A stretch of 47,032 bases of DNA, taken from contig JAJRQT010000058.1 of NCBI GenBank assembly GCA_024280115.1, positions 1 through 47,032 of the forward strand, written 5' to 3'. Position numbers and translations under genes: made by a program. The notes beneath the pieces are model-generated. The model saw only the letters and a list, made by a program, of their open reading frames with translations. It was not told where the DNA came from and did no database searches. Origin of the DNA: Bacteroidota bacterium (GTDB taxonomy: Bacteria > Bacteroidota > Bacteroidia > Cytophagales > Cyclobacteriaceae). How positions within the stretch are numbered: the first letter of the stretch is position 1; every line of letters starts with the position of its first letter. Positions 27,411-36,545 of the stretch are shown piece by piece.

Positions 27411-29081
27411 TTAAGAGTGAACCTTTTCAATTAAAAATTTTCGTATTTCAATAGGTGTCTCTTTAGTGAATTTAGAAACTATGATGTTAGTAAAGATTGC
27501 AAGTGGAGCACCGAGCCATGCGAAATACCAGGCGCCGAGCCAGTAATCTACAAATTCATGTAAAGGCCAGGAAGCGCCCATTTTTCCAGCGATAAAATAA
27601 GTAAGTGAAATCAACGAGACAGCTCCTCCGGCAATCAAACCTGCTATTGCGCCTTGTTTATTTGACTCACTCCACCAGATACCAAGCAAAAACAATGGGA
27701 ATATAGTACATCCCGCCAGTGAAAATGCGACTGCAACCAGTTGACCTATAAGCGCAAGTTTAAACAATGCGATTACCGTAACTATCATTGCCATCAAGAC
27801 GGTGCCTAGACGGGCAAAAAGCAATTGCCTCTTTGGAGAAGCATCAGGATTTATAACTTTCACATACAGGTCATGAGAGAATGCAGAAGCGCCTGCTACC
27901 AGCAACCCAGAGACAGTTGAAAACGCAGCTGAAACACCTCCTGCGGCCAATAATCCAACAATTAAAGGGTGTACATCTCCAAGCTGTGCAGTATATACAA
28001 CGATCGCATCCTTGGCCAATTGACCAACTTCAGGATTGGCCGATAATATTTTCCCAAATGCAGCATATGCAGGTGCACTCCAGTATAAAATACAGATGAA
28101 GAATAATCCCCAGACTACCGACCACCGGGCGTCTCTTGCTTTCGGCACCACATAGAATCGCTGGATGACATGTGGCAACCCGGCGGTACCTATCATTAAT
28201 GAAAATGCAATGGCCATCCATTGAAAAAAGGTCTTTCCTGTGGCAGGATCCCACGGCATCGCAAATTCGGGAGCAGGGACAATAGCAAAATCATGGCCCA
28301 ATGAATTTAACAATTGGTTTGATTCACTCAGAGGAATGCCCGATACTATATCTGAGACAACAGAACCGTATCCTATTTGAGGGAGTAACCAGAAATAATC
28401 AAATTTAAAAGTTAATATAAAGAGAGGGATTAAGAAAGATACAATAATGATGACATATTGAATCTGCATATTTTTCGTAACGCCCAACATCCCGGAAATG
28501 AGTGTATAAGCTAACACTACTGATCCTCCGATAATAACTGCCCAGTTATAATCAATTCCCATAACCCACTTGAACATGAGTCCGATCCCTCCGAATTGAC
28601 CTACGCAATATGAAATGGAAATAAGAATAGCTATAATGGCACCCACAGCTCTTAATGTCTGAGAATAATATCTGTCTCCAATAAAGTCGGCAGCGGTATA
28701 TTTGCCGTACTTTCTTATTTGTCCGGCCATCAGAATTAATAAAAGGACGTATCCGCCGGTCCAGCCGACTACGTAGGCCAATCCATGATACCCGGAACCA
28801 TACATAAGTGCCGCCATTCCAAGAAAGGAAGCGGCGCTCATCCAATTTGAAGCAATGGCCATGCCGGAACCAACTTTTGAAATTCCTCTTCCGGCGGCAT
28901 AGAAATCCGTTGTATCTTTTGCCCTGAAAACGATGCCGACCAAAACAAATAGTACCAGTATTGAAATTAAAATAATTGCCGGTCCTACTTTAAAACTACC
29001 TTCCAGTTGAGTGGCCCCGGAAGCAGCCTGAGATAAAGTAGAAATAGCCATCAACAAAAAAGAGAAATATATTTTTTTCAT
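27411..29081 (-). CDS. Sodium:solute symporter (ActP-like, SSS family)
   Basis: A 556-residue inner-membrane transporter of the sodium:solute symporter family with about 13 membrane helices. It starts with a signal-like helix (5-22), followed by the family landmark 'FYAAGRGISKVGSGMAIASN' and 'WMSAASFLGMAALMYG'. It belongs to the branch encoded next to a DUF4212 small subunit and often annotated as acetate permease-like. The substrate is probably a small carboxylate, by family resemblance only. It follows the small-subunit gene by 27 bp and precedes the TPR gene by 3 bp. Confidence 0.9.
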   Translation of the reverse strand: MKKIYFSFLLMAISTLSQAASGATQLEGSFKVGPAIILISILVLFVLVGIVFRAKDTTDFYAAGRGISKVGSGMAIASNWMSAASFLGMAALMYGSGYHGLAYVVGWTGGYVLLLILMAGQIRKYGKYTAADFIGDRYYSQTLRAVGAIIAILISISYCVGQFGGIGLMFKWVMGIDYNWAVIIGGSVVLAYTLISGMLGVTKNMQIQYVIIIVSFLIPLFILTFKFDYFWLLPQIGYGSVVSDIVSGIPLSESNQLLNSLGHDFAIVPAPEFAMPWDPATGKTFFQWMAIAFSLMIGTAGLPHVIQRFYVVPKARDARWSVVWGLFFICILYWSAPAYAAFGKILSANPEVGQLAKDAIVVYTAQLGDVHPLIVGLLAAGGVSAAFSTVSGLLVAGASAFSHDLYVKVINPDASPKRQLLFARLGTVLMAMIVTVIALFKLALIGQLVAVAFSLAGCTIFPLFLLGIWWSESNKQGAIAGLIAGGAVSLISLTYFIAGKMGASWPLHEFVDYWLGAWYFAWLGAPLAIFTNIIVSKFTKETPIEIRKFLIEKVHS

Positions 29082-29108
29082 GATATTCGAAATTGGAATT
29101 TCAGATGA

Positions 29109-29861
29109 TTAATCTACGATATTAAGTTTTGCGTTGAGTTGATCAATTTTTATACAGTATAGCAAGCAAAGACCGACAAATAATATCAATAGAAAAAAGG
29201 CTGTATAAAAGTAATGGAAAGGGAAACCCAGAAACCTTATATCAGTAAGAATGGATTGATTGTGTACAAGGTATTTTTCCATAATTCCGGGAAGGTTATT
29301 TTTGGTATCTTCAGTCATTTTTTCAATGTTTTCAGATGATAGCTCCAGGGGTAATATTTTTGATCTGACATCAAGGCCTGATAGTTTCAGCATCGGGCTC
29401 AGTTCAGCAGCCAATGCAACCTTTGCTTTGATATAATCCGGATCAGATATATTCTTCAGGTTCGCTTTGATTTTTTCAAATTGCTTGATATTCGCAGCGA
29501 AATCTGCTTTTGAAGATTCATCTTTGAGTTGATAGAGTGTCCAGCTAATGGCGTTATCCAACACAAACCTATGGTCGGGAGAAATGGCAATTTTTCCTAA
29601 AACAGAAAGTGTGACCTGTCCGAACTCCTGTAATTCTTCAGTGTTGGCAGATCCATTTTCAACGTTCTTCCAAACCTGTTGAAATGTAATATAGGCAGTT
29701 TCCGGTGTGGGTCTTTGTATAACCCGCAATAAAATCTGAAAACCAAATATTGCAATAAACCAAATTGACGCCATCCAAATAACCATGTTTCTATTGGCAG
29801 TGGCCTGAGGTGTATTTGGATTAAAAAAGCTGATGTGATATTCATCAGGTGAATTGTCCAT
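29109..29861 (-). CDS. DUF4212-type symporter small subunit with large insertion
   Basis: A 250-residue membrane protein with two membrane helices, about 25-47 ('NMVIWMASIWFIAIFGFQIL') and about 217-237 ('FLLILFVGLCLLYCIKIDQL'). These match the two halves of the DUF4212 small subunit of sodium:solute symporters, which is normally only about 80-100 residues. Here about 160 hydrophilic, helical residues (about 50-212) are inserted between them, on the periplasmic side if the normal topology holds. It is the first gene of the symporter operon. The insertion could be a ligand-capturing or sensing domain; nothing identifies its fold. Confidence 0.75.
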   Translation of the reverse strand: MDNSPDEYHISFFNPNTPQATANRNMVIWMASIWFIAIFGFQILLRVIQRPTPETAYITFQQVWKNVENGSANTEELQEFGQVTLSVLGKIAISPDHRFVLDNAISWTLYQLKDESSKADFAANIKQFEKIKANLKNISDPDYIKAKVALAAELSPMLKLSGLDVRSKILPLELSSENIEKMTEDTKNNLPGIMEKYLVHNQSILTDIRFLGFPFHYFYTAFFLLILFVGLCLLYCIKIDQLNAKLNIVD

Positions 29862-30136
29862 GGTAGATTATTTTGTTTAAAATGGAGTAGAGCTTATAGG
29901 TAATTTTAAAGAGATATCGAGAAGTTTTGGTTTTTTAAATATATGCTAAAAAACATTCTTTATGAATAATTCATTATTTTTTCATGCGCTGATTTATAAA
30001 TTTTGCTCGATTATTGAAAATAACTGTCGTTTAAATTCATTCCAGAATGGCAGTTTTCTGAAGTTAATTGACTTTATTGATTTCAGATCTTACTTTAGGA
30101 TAATAAATTTTTAAAGATAAATATGGGAACATCAGA

Positions 30137-31069
30137 ATGAAACGCAGGATATTTAATAAAAATGCAATTAAGGCTGCTGCATTTGTTGGCGTAGGGCCAT
30201 CAATTTACCAACCAGAGGCCAGTAGTCCATTTATTCGGCTGGGTGGGCCTTTGTTTGAAAATGTTGATTCTCCTGATACATGGATTACTTCCCTAAAACG
30301 GCAAAATTATCGGGCTGCATATTGTCCTTTAAACCCGGGAGCATCTTCTGAGGAAATTAAAGCATATGAACAGGCTGCAAAAAAAGCAGATATTGTTATT
30401 TCTGAAGTTGGTGTCTGGATAAATTTGATCAGTCGGGATGAAAAGGAACGTAAAGAAGCTTTTGAAAAAACCATCGCAGCGCTTTCTTTAGCAGAATCTA
30501 TCGGAGCAAATTGTTGCGTAAATGTTAGTGGGTCAAAAAACCCAAACCATTGGGCCGGTCCGCACAAGGATAATTTGACAGCGGATACATTTGATGAAAT
30601 TGTCGAAACCTCCCGCAAGATTATAGATGAAGTGAAACCAGTCCGGACATTTTTTGCCCTCGAACCAATGCCCTGGGCTTATCCTGATTCTGCTGATAAT
30701 TATTTGAGGCTTTTAAACGCGATAGATCGAAGGCAGTTTGGCGTTCATTTAGATCCGATGAATTTGATCGTTAGTCCTCAATTATACTTTAATAGTGGAG
30801 CAATGATAAAGGAATGTTTTAAAAAACTGGGACCGCATATACGAAGTTGCCATGGAAAGGACATCGTACTGAGAGAGGACATATACACTCCTCAACTCAC
30901 CGAATGCAGACCGGGACTTGGGCATATGGATTATGCGATATTTCTTAGGGAATTAAGTAAATTAAAGGATATTCCATTGATGATGGAGCATCTGGATACT
31001 GCGGAAGAATATAAACTAGCAGCAGGTTATATTAGATCGGTTGGCAAAAAAGTTGGGATAGCAATTTAA
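30137..31069 (+). CDS. Tat-exported TIM-barrel sugar isomerase/epimerase-like protein
   Basis: A 310-residue protein of the xylose isomerase-like TIM-barrel superfamily (sugar phosphate isomerase/epimerase, AP_endonuc_2). Probable metal ligands are E176 ('FALEPMPW'), D206 ('HLDPMN'), H239 ('SCHGKD') and E284 ('MMEHLD'). The N-terminus has R3-R4-I-F-N-K and a short alanine-rich hydrophobic stretch, a plausible twin-arginine signal, as in many Bacteroidota proteins of this family. It is probably exported and acts on a sugar or inositol derivative. It stands alone, divergent from the symporter operon. Confidence 0.82.
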   Translation: MKRRIFNKNAIKAAAFVGVGPSIYQPEASSPFIRLGGPLFENVDSPDTWITSLKRQNYRAAYCPLNPGASSEEIKAYEQAAKKADIVISEVGVWINLISRDEKERKEAFEKTIAALSLAESIGANCCVNVSGSKNPNHWAGPHKDNLTADTFDEIVETSRKIIDEVKPVRTFFALEPMPWAYPDSADNYLRLLNAIDRRQFGVHLDPMNLIVSPQLYFNSGAMIKECFKKLGPHIRSCHGKDIVLREDIYTPQLTECRPGLGHMDYAIFLRELSKLKDIPLMMEHLDTAEEYKLAAGYIRSVGKKVGIAI

Positions 31070-31532
31070 CTTATTCACCCATAAAAAATTATTAATTTTT
31101 CGTTGGATGAAAAGCATTCAAACTGATTTTTTTTGTATTATGGTTCTACTGGTATTTTAACGGAAATACGTGAATTAGAAAATGATTTAATGCGACAATG
31201 TGAAAATGCTATAATGATTTTATCCTTATTCTATAAGTTGAGTCCGCTCGAAAAGTCATAGTTTGTTGGTTTTGAATTTTCCTAACCCTTGCCTGTTCGG
31301 TTGCAGGAGGAAATTCGTTGAAAATCAACAATTATGCAAGTTCCATTCTTCGCGGCCGCATAGCATTAGCAAAGCGCAGCAGGTGATTTAAGGGTATTTT
31401 ACTTTTCTTTAAGATCTCAATCTCTTCTCTTTTATTATAGCATTACATCATTTTATCATTACATCATTAATCTATATTTATTAAATTCGTGGCAGTACCA
31501 AGATTATAAATTAGTACCAAAACTTTTACAAT
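31070..31532. other. Intergenic region with short repeat
   Basis: About 460 bp with no supported gene. CATTACATCATT occurs twice, at 31441-31452 and 31457-31468, a 16-bp period in A+T-rich sequence. A stretch around 31340-31390 is locally G+C-rich (it contains GCGGCCGC), but I cannot assign it. Confidence 0.4.
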
Positions 31533-32531
31533 ATGAATAAGCTCTTTATTAGTTGCACTTTGATATTCTTAATGAGTTCAAGTTATATATTGACAGCGCA
31601 AATAAATCCGGTTTATAAAGAGGTTGACCAAATATTATGGGTTGTTAAAGATTTGAAATCTGTAAAAAAAGGATGGGTTGAAATAGGCTTTTCTGAGATT
31701 GAGGAACTGAAAAAAGTAAAGCTGATAAGTCACGGGCGAAGGGACGATAAAGGTACAATAAAAGCATCTATAGCTCATTTGGGTGGCGCAAATGCCTTGT
31801 GGATTCAACCGGTAAATGGAGAAACGATATTTTCCAGATATCTCAGCAAAAATGGAGAAGGTGCAGTGGCATTGATTCATAAAATAAAAAATGTGGAACA
31901 GCTTCACGAAATTACTCAACAATTGGCACGAGCAAATATTGGCAAAATCGCTACTTATACCCTGCAAACAAAAACCGGAGAACTGAAATACACCATCATG
32001 GATACCAAGGAGAAAGGCAAGTATTATTTGGGTTTTGTGATTGATGAAAGAACAGGGAATAATTCATTTGATGGGAAAAATCAGCTTAATATGAAGTTTA
32101 ATCAATATGCATTTGCTATAAAAGATGAAAAGTCGGTATCCAGCTTTTGGCTATCCGCGGGTCTTCCTGAACTTGAAATCACTCATGGCCCGGTGACTGA
32201 TAAAGAGTATTTTGGGAAACCTGCAAACTTTGACATGAAGCTCGGCTGGCAACGACACGGTACAATTGTTTATGAGTGGATCATACCCCTGAAACCGCCT
32301 ACTGTCTATGCAGATCACATCCGAATGCACGGGGAAGGCATTCAGCATTTTGGGTATTCTGTGGAGGATATTGATAAAGCGACTAATTTTTTTGTGCAAA
32401 AAGGATATAAAGTTTCGATGTCCGGAGGTTGGGGCGAAAAGGGGAAAAAAGGCTCCGGAAGATTTGCATATATTGATCTAAACAAAATTGGGGGGATGAC
32501 CGTAGAACTTTTATGGAGTTATAAAGAATAA
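31533..32531 (+). CDS. Secreted two-module VOC (glyoxalase-like) protein
   Basis: A 332-residue protein with a clear signal peptide (1-22, ending LTAQ). The rest splits into two glyoxalase/VOC-like modules: about 28-170 ('VDQILWVVKDLKSVKKGWVE' start) and about 190-330 ('HIRMHGEGIQHFGYSVEDID' in its second half). H and E residues in the second module ('GIQHFGYSV', 'MTVELLW') could bind metal. The substrate is unknown and the periplasmic location is unusual for this fold. It stands alone. Confidence 0.78.
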   Translation: MNKLFISCTLIFLMSSSYILTAQINPVYKEVDQILWVVKDLKSVKKGWVEIGFSEIEELKKVKLISHGRRDDKGTIKASIAHLGGANALWIQPVNGETIFSRYLSKNGEGAVALIHKIKNVEQLHEITQQLARANIGKIATYTLQTKTGELKYTIMDTKEKGKYYLGFVIDERTGNNSFDGKNQLNMKFNQYAFAIKDEKSVSSFWLSAGLPELEITHGPVTDKEYFGKPANFDMKLGWQRHGTIVYEWIIPLKPPTVYADHIRMHGEGIQHFGYSVEDIDKATNFFVQKGYKVSMSGGWGEKGKKGSGRFAYIDLNKIGGMTVELLWSYKE

Positions 32532-32771
32532 AATTGAGATAAAGTGATCTTAATAATCTGGGAGCTTGCAAATAACAACGAATTTGTGCTCTCTGGTTGG
32601 TTCTTCAACACTTTTTCTTTGGCGTAAAATGTTGTATATCGCGTGGGCATTCTAAACTTTTAAATATTGAAAATCATATAATTACTTTTCTGATTTTGCA
32701 TACATTATTTCTTTACGAATCCTGAGTTTCGTTATATTCGCAGCTTGAAAATAAATGAGATATTTTATTTA

Positions 32772-33800
32772 ATGAGCTTTAGGAAAATTCCTTTCTTATT
32801 TATTGCTTTTTATATGCTTTCCTATCAAATGGTTATTGCCCAATTTGATGACAATATTGTTGTAGCTCAGGAATGTGAGGGGATACATGAAGTTTTGCTC
32901 AGGAATGAACTATCTCCCAAAATTTATAAAGCGCCATTCATTAAATTGAATAAGCAAAAACTGAATGGAGATACGTTACTCATAGCGGGAAACACATATA
33001 TTTTGCCGGGATTAATAATAAATGCGATAGGTGATAAAAAAGTAGTCGTGATAACCAAAAGCAGTATTTATCCTATTTTCGGTAAAAAGTATGAGCGGGT
33101 TCCGGTAATCGACAACAAGCTGGATGGGGCAAATTATTATCTTGTCAGTGGTCATGGTGGTCCTGATCCGGGAGCTTTGGGAAAATATGGAAATTATACG
33201 CTAAGTGAGGATGAATATGCCTATGATGTCACACTGCGTCTTGCCAGGAATTTGATTTCACACGGTGCATCTGTATATCTTATTGTACAGGATAAAAGTG
33301 ATGGGATACGAGATAATACAATATTAAAACTGGATAAGAGTGAAACAACCTTATCTGGTCAAAAACTTCCTTTAAATCAAAAGGAAAGATTGAAACAAAG
33401 AGCAGATGAAGTAAATAGGCTTTATTATAAAAATAAAGGATCATTCCAGAGACTCGTTGCGATACATATTGACAGCCGAAGTAAAGGACAAAATATTGAT
33501 GTTTTTTTTTATCATCACCACAATAGTCTCAGAGGTAAGAATCTGGCCAAAGAAATTCAAAAAATTTTCCAGACAAAATATGATAAGCATCAACCCGGGA
33601 GAAATTATCGAGGGACTGTATCTTCAAGAAGCGGGCTTTATATGATTAGAAAAACCCTCCCTCCAATGGTCTATATAGAATTAGGTAATATAAGGAACTA
33701 CCGGGATCAGTTGAGATTTGTGCGCAGTGACAACAGGCAGGCGCTTGCCAACTGGATCGAACTCGGCATTTTAAATGACTACAAAAAATCTAAGAATTGA
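32772..33800 (+). CDS. N-acetylmuramoyl-L-alanine amidase (Amidase_3-like)
   Basis: A 342-residue secreted peptidoglycan hydrolase. The signal peptide is residues 1-24 (ending VIAQ). Residues about 120-340 form an Amidase_3-type zinc domain with H128 ('LVSGHGG'), a Glu in 'LSEDEYAYD', His in 'AIHIDSR' and Glu in 'VYIELGNI'. A region before it ('LNKQKLNGDTLLIAGNTYIL') resembles a LysM-like segment weakly. The frame is open from a TTG at 32745; the ATG at 32772 gives a well-formed signal peptide. The last 11 bp overlap the convergent gene. Confidence 0.85.
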   Translation: MSFRKIPFLFIAFYMLSYQMVIAQFDDNIVVAQECEGIHEVLLRNELSPKIYKAPFIKLNKQKLNGDTLLIAGNTYILPGLIINAIGDKKVVVITKSSIYPIFGKKYERVPVIDNKLDGANYYLVSGHGGPDPGALGKYGNYTLSEDEYAYDVTLRLARNLISHGASVYLIVQDKSDGIRDNTILKLDKSETTLSGQKLPLNQKERLKQRADEVNRLYYKNKGSFQRLVAIHIDSRSKGQNIDVFFYHHHNSLRGKNLAKEIQKIFQTKYDKHQPGRNYRGTVSSRSGLYMIRKTLPPMVYIELGNIRNYRDQLRFVRSDNRQALANWIELGILNDYKKSKN

Positions 33801-34083
33801 TCCGGGATCCCTTAATCCTCCGGCTTTTCATATCTCTATAATTTCTAAGTCTCTTGCCTATCCATTGACCGGTAAAATAGCTTCCGAAAAGGAATGGTGC
33901 CAAAGTCCAGGATAGGTCAATTCCATTCAGATATCTAATGTAAATCACCAATGGAACAGGGAGGTGAATGAATAGAAACCACATGAATGATAGTTTTTTG
34001 TATCCTGCCCGAAAAAATCCGAACGGAATATTGACAATAAGCGTTGCAAGACAAGTAATAAATATAGGCAGCGTTTCATTCAT
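33790..34083 (-). CDS. Small three-helix membrane protein
   Basis: A 97-residue protein with three hydrophobic segments (about 6-26, 29-50, 58-77) and a very basic C-terminus ('GKRLRNYRDMKSRRIKGSR'). The pattern resembles small conserved bacterial membrane proteins of unknown function, but I do not recognise a family. The gene overlaps the end of the amidase gene by 11 bp on the opposite strand. Confidence 0.6.
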   Translation of the reverse strand: MNETLPIFITCLATLIVNIPFGFFRAGYKKLSFMWFLFIHLPVPLVIYIRYLNGIDLSWTLAPFLFGSYFTGQWIGKRLRNYRDMKSRRIKGSRINS

Positions 34084-34213
34084 GAAGTTGCAAGTTAATA
34101 ATAATGCTTCTACAACGAAATTATTGGAAAAGGTATAAAGTCAGGAGTCGGAATTGTTGAAAAAAATATTATTTCTCATTAAGTTTTCAATTGATTAGTA
34201 ATTTTAAAAACAT

Positions 34214-34240
34214 AAAAAGGCGAGCCAGCTCGCCTTTTTT
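34214..34240. terminator. Bidirectional hairpin terminator after sucD
   Basis: A perfect 12-bp stem, AAAAAGGCGAGC / GCTCGCCTTTTT, around a CA loop with T-runs on both sides. It lies 28 bp after the sucD stop codon and ends sucD transcription; it could also serve the plus strand. Confidence 0.93.
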
Positions 34241-34267
34241 ATTAATCCATTATGTTTCAAAAAGAAT

Positions 34268-35140
34268 CTAAGCTTTTAGAACTTCTAACATTGTTGAGCC
34301 CAAGTCTGCGGGAGATTCTACAACATGCAGCCCACATTCTTTCATAATTTTCATCTTAGCCTCGGCTGTATCTGCAGCTCCGCCAATGATCGCTCCCGCG
34401 TGTCCCATTCTTCTGCCTGGAGGGGCGGTTTGTCCGGCAATAAATCCAACGACCGGTTTTGTACCGTTTTCCTTTATCCATTGAGCTGCCTCAGATTCCA
34501 TACTTCCTCCAATCTCACCAATCATGATGATGCCTTCCGTTTCCGGATCTTCCATCAGCATTTGCACAGCTTCCTTTGTTGTGGTACCGATAATAGGATC
34601 ACCGCCAATGCCAATACATGTTGATTGTCCCAGTCCAGCTTTAGTTACCTGATCCACAGCTTCATAAGTAAGCGTTCCCGATCTTGAAATAATACCTATG
34701 GTTCCTTTTTTATGAATAAATCCGGGCATAATTCCAACTTTTGCCTCACCGGGAGTAATTACGCCAGGACAATTTGGTCCGACAAGCCTGACATCCTTAT
34801 GCTTAACGAGATCCTTTACAATCATCATATCGCGGGTAGGAATACCTTCTGTGATGATGATGACCAATTTTATACCGGCGTCCACAGCCTCTAATATGGC
34901 GTCTGAAGCAAATGAAGGAGGCACAAAAATCACACTGGTATCTGCTCCGGTTTTTTCAACCGCTTCACTCACTGAATTAAATACAGGTTTGCCCAAATGG
35001 TTTTGCCCCCCTTTACCGGGTGTTACTCCACCAACTACGTTGGTTCCATAATCTATCATCTGCTGGGCATGGAAACTTCCTTCCGAACCGGTAAAACCCT
35101 GTATTAAAATTTTCGAATCTTTATTAACTAATACGCTCAT
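34268..35140 (-). CDS. sucD: Succinyl-CoA synthetase alpha subunit
   Basis: TCA-cycle enzyme subunit that carries the phosphohistidine and binds CoA; with SucC it interconverts succinyl-CoA and succinate with formation of ATP or GTP. The 290-residue length is standard. It shows the CoA-binding start '[19 protein letters not shown]', '[20 protein letters not shown]', '[14 protein letters not shown]' and the active-site histidine in 'RRMGHAGAI'. The beta subunit gene is not adjacent and not in this window, as is common in Bacteroidota. It has its own terminator. Confidence 0.97.
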   Translation of the reverse strand: MSVLVNKDSKILIQGFTGSEGSFHAQQMIDYGTNVVGGVTPGKGGQNHLGKPVFNSVSEAVEKTGADTSVIFVPPSFASDAILEAVDAGIKLVIIITEGIPTRDMMIVKDLVKHKDVRLVGPNCPGVITPGEAKVGIMPGFIHKKGTIGIISRSGTLTYEAVDQVTKAGLGQSTCIGIGGDPIIGTTTKEAVQMLMEDPETEGIIMIGEIGGSMESEAAQWIKENGTKPVVGFIAGQTAPPGRRMGHAGAIIGGAADTAEAKMKIMKECGLHVVESPADLGSTMLEVLKA

Positions 35141-35298
35141 TTATTTTTTAATTTGAAAACAAAATTATAACAATAAAACACCTTACCAAAGGTTTTCACT
35201 CCGATCAGTAGTTTTTAGCTACTGATTGAATTGTAAAGTTGAAAATGTAGTATTTTCACCATATAAAAACCTCATCTAAAAAAAATAATGCTGAAGTA

Positions 35299-36111
35299 AT
35301 GACTTTTATTAGTGAATCAACGAGACAAAAGTTACATGAAATAATATTTGAGGCAGATACTTTCTGGGGAAAGTTTTTTGATCTTCTATTAATCTGGGGA
35401 ATTATAGTGAGTGTCTTAGTTGTGATGCTCGAAAGTGTGCGAAGTATTAATATAAAATATGGCAATGTTTTTAAGATCATGGAGTGGATTTTCACTATTC
35501 TTTTTACTATCGAATATGCAGCGAGAATCATCGTGCTCAAAAGGCCAATCTACTATATCAAAAGTTTTTATGGAATAATTGATCTTTTATCAATAGTGCC
35601 AACATATCTAAGTCTTTTCTTTTTTGGCACACAGGCGCTCATTGTTTTAAGGATAATGAGATTATTAAGAATTTTTCGAATACTAAAGCTTGTTCGTTTT
35701 CTCAGTGAAGCCAACAAACTATTTTATGCTTTAAAAACAAGTCTTCCAAAAATTATTGTGTTTCTGGTCAGCGTAGTTTGTATCATGCTTATTGTTGGTA
35801 CACTAATGTACATCATCGAGGGGGGTGAAAATGGCTTTGACAGTATCCCCAGAAGCATCTATTGGGCAATAGTTACCATGACGACTGTGGGATATGGAGA
35901 TATAGCGCCACACACTATTCTTGGACAAACTTTGGCTTCTTTTATCATGATACTCGGATACGGGATAATTGCTGTCCCTACGGGAATTGTAGCTTCGCAA
36001 ATTCACAAGACTAAAAATAAGAAAATTAGTACCCAGGCATGCCCTTCTTGCAGCAGTGAAGGTCATGATGTTGATGCTAATTATTGCAAATATTGTGGTG
36101 CAAAAATGTAA
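35299..36111 (+). CDS. Voltage-gated K+ channel with C-terminal zinc ribbon
   Basis: A 270-residue six-helix inner-membrane channel. The S4 voltage sensor carries R118, R121, R124, R127, K130 and R133 at three-residue spacing. The selectivity filter is T195-T-V-G-Y-G-D201. Residues 248-266 hold C248-P-S-C251 and C263-K-Y-C266, a zinc-ribbon (zf-type) module after the last helix in the cytoplasm. This replaces the usual coiled-coil or nucleotide-binding tail and might sense zinc or redox state, or help assembly. The gene stands alone, divergent from sucD. Confidence 0.92.
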   Translation: MTFISESTRQKLHEIIFEADTFWGKFFDLLLIWGIIVSVLVVMLESVRSINIKYGNVFKIMEWIFTILFTIEYAARIIVLKRPIYYIKSFYGIIDLLSIVPTYLSLFFFGTQALIVLRIMRLLRIFRILKLVRFLSEANKLFYALKTSLPKIIVFLVSVVCIMLIVGTLMYIIEGGENGFDSIPRSIYWAIVTMTTVGYGDIAPHTILGQTLASFIMILGYGIIAVPTGIVASQIHKTKNKKISTQACPSCSSEGHDVDANYCKYCGAKM

Positions 36112-36545
36112 GACACATTGTTGGCCACGCATTGATCAGGCTTATACAAAACATTGAAATTTTTAATATCCCTTTGAGGATGTCTATTTTAAATAATTAA
36201 CAAGAATTAGTAATTTGTTATCAATATAGAAGCAGAGTCCGTTTTTTATTAAAATTTATTAAAAATATAACAATCGTATTAGTGACTGCGATTTCTTTAC
36301 AATCTTTATGAATTACAATCCAAAATAGCTTGAAGAGGACGATTTCATTAACTTCGTATCAGAATTTAAGCCTTATTATATGCTTTGGATTATTTAATAT
36401 ATTTTGAAAATTTTCCTCATATATGGAATTATTTAGGCAGAGTTATTTGTTAACAATTAAGATGAAAGAATTCTATTTTTTTAAGAGAAATATTTTTTCA
36501 AATTATTTATAAACTCTTTTTAATTTCTGACCAACTTTAGATATC
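36112..36545. other. Long A+T-rich leader before the hydrogenase operon
   Basis: A 434-bp non-coding region. No ATGAT-N4-ATCAT dyad and no exact TAnnTTTG element was found. Several near matches to the -7 element exist, but none stands out. Confidence 0.45.

Noticed and set aside
36112..36545. FNR-type dyad or clear promoter before hoxF
   Set aside because: Near matches only; no perfect ATGAT-N4-ATCAT or exact TAnnTTTG element was found.
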